From: Cyclobacteriaceae bacterium
GTDB lineage: Bacteria > Bacteroidota > Bacteroidia > Cytophagales > Cyclobacteriaceae
Assembly: GCA_026994125.1 (NCBI GenBank)
Contig: JALWRJ010000088.1
Span: 1-8,244 of the forward strand
DNA length: 8,244 bases
Direction of reading: 5' to 3'
The first letter of the stretch is position 1; every line of letters starts with the position of its first letter. A program made the translations under genes and the position numbers. Below, one piece after another: positions 5,705 through 8,244 of the stretch. The notes beneath the pieces were generated by a model that was given only the letters and a program-made list of their open reading frames with translations, searched no databases and was not told where the DNA came from.

Positions 5705-7027
5705 TTAGTGTTTTGCAGTTTTTACCAACCGGCCTTGTTGGTAGGTTTTAGTAGATGTTAGTTTGCCGCTTTTATCGAAATACTTCCATTCGCCTACCTT
5801 TTTGTTGCCCCCGTATTGGCCTTGTGTTTGCACCAATCCATCGGCATAATAAGTGGTGGCCGGCCCATGTTTTTTATCCGATGTATAGGTAGTAACCGAT
5901 TTTAGTTTTCCATTTTCGTAGTATTCTTTGGCTTTACCCACACGCCTGTTTCCCTGGTAAGGTGTTTCTTTGGCTATGCTTCCGTTTTCAAAATACCAAT
6001 AATGTACTCCTGTTTGCAATCCGTTTTGGTAAAATGCTTTTTCTTTAACCTGTCCGTTTCTATACCACCAGGTTTGTTCGCCTTCGGGCTTACCATTTAC
6101 TGTATAGGTTTTGCTTTCGGGCTTGCCATTTGGGTAATAGGTAGTTACATCACTGTCTTTTTCGTCATTCGAAAAATGCCCTTCCATTTGTAGGGTGCCA
6201 TTATCAAAATATGCAGTGTTTTTGCCAATTTTATAGCCGTTAGCATACTTAAATTTGTGTTTAAGCTGCCCATTATCGTACCAGGCCAGGTTAGTGCCGT
6301 TGAGCTTTCCATTAATAAACTCCCCTTCTATCAATTTTTGTCCCTGGGCATTATAAGTGGTAAACGAGCCTGATTTTTTACCTCCTTGGTTAGTGGCTTG
6401 TGTATCTATTTGCCCATTGGGGTGGTAGGTGGTAAAATGGCCTTCCAGTATGCCGTCTTTGTAATACTCTTCAGTTTTTAGCTGTCCGCTGGGGTAGTAG
6501 GTTTTGGCAACCCCATTTACCTTGCCATTTACATAGGTTTGTTCTTTACGTACATTGCCATTTTCAAAGTACTCAATAATTTTTCCATTGGGTTTACCCT
6601 GTTTAAATTCGGTTACCGATTTTAAACCTCCTTGCGGGTAATAAAGTTTAAGGGGGCCTTCCAGTTCGTTCTCCTTAAATTGCCCTTGTTGCAAAAGAGT
6701 TCCTTCTTCGGTAAAAACTTTTACCTCTCCATTCTTTTTTCCTTCTGCAAAACGGAGCAATTGCTTTACCTTTCCGTTGGGGTAATAGCTGGTAAACGTG
6801 CCTGTTTTATTGCCTACTTTAAATTGGCCTACCACCTCTTTGTTACCATTTATGTCGTATTTTACATAGGGGCCATCAATGGCATTTTTATCTCCATTAA
6901 GTAGGGTGTACACCTCGTTTACATGTTGCTTTTCTTTATCGTAATAGGTTTTAACCTCTACCCGCTGTTGTGCCCATAGGGTGGTTCCGGTTAAAATAAA
7001 GCAGCAAACTGCAAAAAACTTAGTCAT
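5705..7027 (-). CDS. Secreted YwqK/MORN_2 repeat protein
   Basis: The product has 440 residues. I chose the ATG at 7027 because it begins a clean signal peptide (MTKFFAVCCFILTGTTLWAQ); the longer frame would start from a TTG within a hairpin. After a short region (about residues 21-54) that looks like a diverged repeat, residues 55-440 are 16 tandem units of 24 residues each, the last with two extra residues. The unit core is Y-[YF]-x-N-G-x-[LV]-K...[YF]-x-x-G-K-x-x-G, typical of the MORN_2 variant. Bacteroidota proteins of this kind are often labelled 'YwqK family antitoxin' after a Bacillus protein, but there is no toxin gene beside it and the protein is exported, so I do not support that role. 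A beta-hairpin solenoid outside the cytoplasm is likely (inference); its ligand is unknown. purC follows 11 bp downstream and a thiolase with a terminator-like hairpin precedes it. Confidence 0.88.
   Translation of the reverse strand: MTKFFAVCCFILTGTTLWAQQRVEVKTYYDKEKQHVNEVYTLLNGDKNAIDGPYVKYDINGNKEVVGQFKVGNKTGTFTSYYPNGKVKQLLRFAEGKKNGEVKVFTEEGTLLQQGQFKENELEGPLKLYYPQGGLKSVTEFKQGKPNGKIIEYFENGNVRKEQTYVNGKVNGVAKTYYPSGQLKTEEYYKDGILEGHFTTYHPNGQIDTQATNQGGKKSGSFTTYNAQGQKLIEGEFINGKLNGTNLAWYDNGQLKHKFKYANGYKIGKNTAYFDNGTLQMEGHFSNDEKDSDVTTYYPNGKPESKTYTVNGKPEGEQTWWYRNGQVKEKAFYQNGLQTGVHYWYFENGSIAKETPYQGNRRVGKAKEYYENGKLKSVTTYTSDKKHGPATTYYADGLVQTQGQYGGNKKVGEWKYFDKSGKLTSTKTYQQGRLVKTAKH
5708..6865 (-). repeat. 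16 in-frame 72-bp coding repeats (24-residue MORN_2-like units)
   Basis: Dividing the protein from the V-K-Y-D-I-N-G unit to the end in steps of 24 residues keeps the central Asn/Ser/Glu/Asp-Gly at position 7 in 14 of the 16 units (Gln-Gly in the other two). The aromatic at positions 3-4 and the Gly near position 22 also stay in register. No unit has an insertion or deletion, and only the last is extended (by Lys-His). The units are diverged in sequence, which argues against recent duplication. Confidence 0.88.
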
Positions 7028-7029
7028 AT

Positions 7030-7075
7030 AAAAAAGGTTTAGCAAGTTCGTTGTATGTAATCACAACGAACTTGC
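7030..7075 (-). terminator. Intrinsic terminator-like hairpin after the thiolase gene
   Basis: A perfect 13-bp inverted repeat, GCAAGTTCGTTGT at 7042-7054 and ACAACGAACTTGC at 7063-7075, is separated by an 8-nt loop. Read on the minus strand it starts 11 nt after the thiolase stop. It is followed after six bases by a run of six T (7035-7030). This is the arrangement of a rho-independent terminator for the thiolase transcript, although the six-base gap before the T run is longer than ideal. There is no T run on the plus-strand side. The run ends two bases before the ATG of the next gene, so the structure may also act as an attenuator or 5'-leader hairpin for that gene. Confidence 0.75.
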
Positions 7076-7086
7076 ACCCTACTGTA

Positions 7087-8244
7087 TTATAATTTTTCGA
7101 TAACGATGGCCGAAGCGCCCCCGCCACCATTGCAAATGCCGGCAGCTCCGTAACGCCCTCCTTTTTGGTGAAGCACATTGGTAAGAGTGGTTATAATGCG
7201 GGCACCGGATGCGCCTAGTGGGTGACCCAGCGAAACGGCTCCTCCAAACGTATTAACCCGTTCGGGGTCTAAGTTCATTTCCTTTGTATTGGCTAAGGCT
7301 ACTACCGAAAAAGCTTCATTAATTTCGTAGTAGTCCACTTCCTCTTTGCTTATGCCGGCATTTTCAATGGCTTTGGGCAGGGCCAGTGCAGGGGCTGTTG
7401 TAAACCAAATGGGGTCTTGAGCGGCATCGGCAAATCCGGCAATTCGAGCAATTGGTTTAATACCCAACTCTTCGGCTTTTTCTTTGCTCATAAGCACAAG
7501 TGCCGAAGCTCCATCGTTTATGGTAGAAGCATTGGCGGCTGTTACGGTTCCTTCTTTTGAAAACACCGGACGGAGCCCTGGTATTTTCTCAAATTTTACA
7601 TTTTTAAATTCTTCGTCTTCGGTAATTAGTTTTGGCTCGCCTTTGCGTTGAGGTACTTCTACCGGAACAATTTCATCATTAAACAACCCTTTTTGCCAGG
7701 AGTCGGCCGAGCGTTTGTAGGAGCTTATGGCGTACTCATCCTGTTCCTCGCGCGAAATGTTCATTTCTTTGGCTGTATTATCGGCACAGTTTCCCATTGG
7801 GAAATCGTAGTAGGCTTCCCACAGGCCGTCTTTAGCGAGGCCATCTACCAATTCGCCATTGCCATATTTATACCCATAGCGCGCTTTAGGTACGTAGTAG
7901 GGTATGTTCGACATGCTTTCCATGCCTCCGGCTACCACAACGCTGTTTACACCCAGCATAATGCTTTGTGCCCCCAGCATAACCGATTTCATGCCCGAGG
8001 CGCATACTTTATTTATGGTGGTACATGGTACATTATATCCAATACCGGCTGCTACGGCTGCTTGCCGAGCCGGAGCCTGCCCCAGGTTGGCCGAAACTAC
8101 ATTGCCCATAAAAACTTCGTTTACCCATTTAGGAGCTACACCTGCTTTTTCTAAAGCCCCTTTTATGGCGGTGGAGCCAAGTTGAATGGCGGTTAACGAA
8201 CTTAAACTACCCCCAAAACTCCCGATGGGCGTACGTATGGCTGA
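7087..8244 (-). CDS. Thiolase / acetyl-CoA C-acetyltransferase, 5' end cut by window edge
   Basis: The frame is open to the window edge, giving 385 residues. The first visible ones (SAIRTPIGSFGGSLSSL) are near the normal thiolase N-terminus, so only about 5-8 residues are missing. The Met at 8109 is internal. Thiolases condense two acyl-CoA molecules (often two acetyl-CoA to acetoacetyl-CoA) or run in reverse, as homotetramers in the cytoplasm. The catalytic set is complete: nucleophile Cys81 of the visible part in INKVCASGMKS, the NEAF motif at about 309-312, His341 in GHPLGASGAR, and the second cysteine, Cys371, in GICNGGGGASA. The closely spaced GGMESMSN motif is also present. Sequence alone cannot separate a biosynthetic acetoacetyl-CoA thiolase from a beta-oxidation 3-ketoacyl-CoA thiolase; the length and motifs favour the acetyl-CoA acetyltransferase type. 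No other fatty-acid gene is visible here. Confidence 0.93.
   Translation of the reverse strand, partial: SAIRTPIGSFGGSLSSLTAIQLGSTAIKGALEKAGVAPKWVNEVFMGNVVSANLGQAPARQAAVAAGIGYNVPCTTINKVCASGMKSVMLGAQSIMLGVNSVVVAGGMESMSNIPYYVPKARYGYKYGNGELVDGLAKDGLWEAYYDFPMGNCADNTAKEMNISREEQDEYAISSYKRSADSWQKGLFNDEIVPVEVPQRKGEPKLITEDEEFKNVKFEKIPGLRPVFSKEGTVTAANASTINDGASALVLMSKEKAEELGIKPIARIAGFADAAQDPIWFTTAPALALPKAIENAGISKEEVDYYEINEAFSVVALANTKEMNLDPERVNTFGGAVSLGHPLGASGARIITTLTNVLHQKGGRYGAAGICNGGGGASAIVIEKL

Noticed and set aside
5705..7027. Toxin-antitoxin system
   Set aside because: The YwqK-type repeat is the only link; no toxin gene is adjacent, and the protein carries a signal peptide.
7028..7045. Upstream TTG start adding six residues to the MORN_2 protein
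   Set aside because: The TTG lies at the end of the hairpin stem, and the added residues spoil a clean signal peptide that begins at the ATG at 7027.
7648..8185. Long plus-strand reading frames opposite the thiolase gene
   Set aside because: They are antisense shadows of a well-conserved thiolase and have no recognisable domain.

Overview
The window is an ordinary-looking piece of a Bacteroidota chromosome. The evidence is the family mix: a DUF4369/DUF5106-type thioredoxin lipoprotein-like reductase, a DUF4136 lipoprotein, a secreted YwqK/MORN_2 repeat protein, and a long yeast-like PurC. Upstream regions are A/T-rich and mostly lack Shine-Dalgarno sequences, which is also typical of the phylum. 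I cannot assign a genus.

Layout: positions 1-858 carry two plus-strand genes, the 3' end of a SlyD-type FKBP prolyl isomerase and a DUF4136 lipoprotein. Everything from 881 to 8244 is on the minus strand. Read in transcription order, that block begins with a thiolase whose first few codons lie outside the window. A strong hairpin with a T-tract follows. Next come a secreted 16-repeat MORN_2-like protein and purC, 11 bp apart. A 271-bp intergenic region then holds a 14-copy heptanucleotide tandem array and a possible promoter. A tight cluster follows: a STAS-domain protein, RNase Z (1 bp gap) and a YhhQ-type queuosine-precursor transporter (5 bp gap). After an 81-bp gap comes an exported thioredoxin-fold protein, which converges on the DUF4136 gene. 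No stretch longer than 300 bp lacks a gene.

Functionally, the STAS-rnz-yhhQ cluster links a putative regulatory switch protein to two tRNA-related functions: 3'-end maturation and supply of a precursor for the wobble modification queuosine. The thiolase, repeat protein and purC have no obvious shared pathway. I saw no CRISPR, phage, integrase, transposase, toxin or rRNA/tRNA gene.

I found no clear new system. The points most worth a second look are the 7-nt repeat array, the indel-free 24-residue repeat protein, the terminator-like hairpin ending two bases before a start codon, and the TTG start of rnz with a Shine-Dalgarno-like sequence inside the upstream gene.
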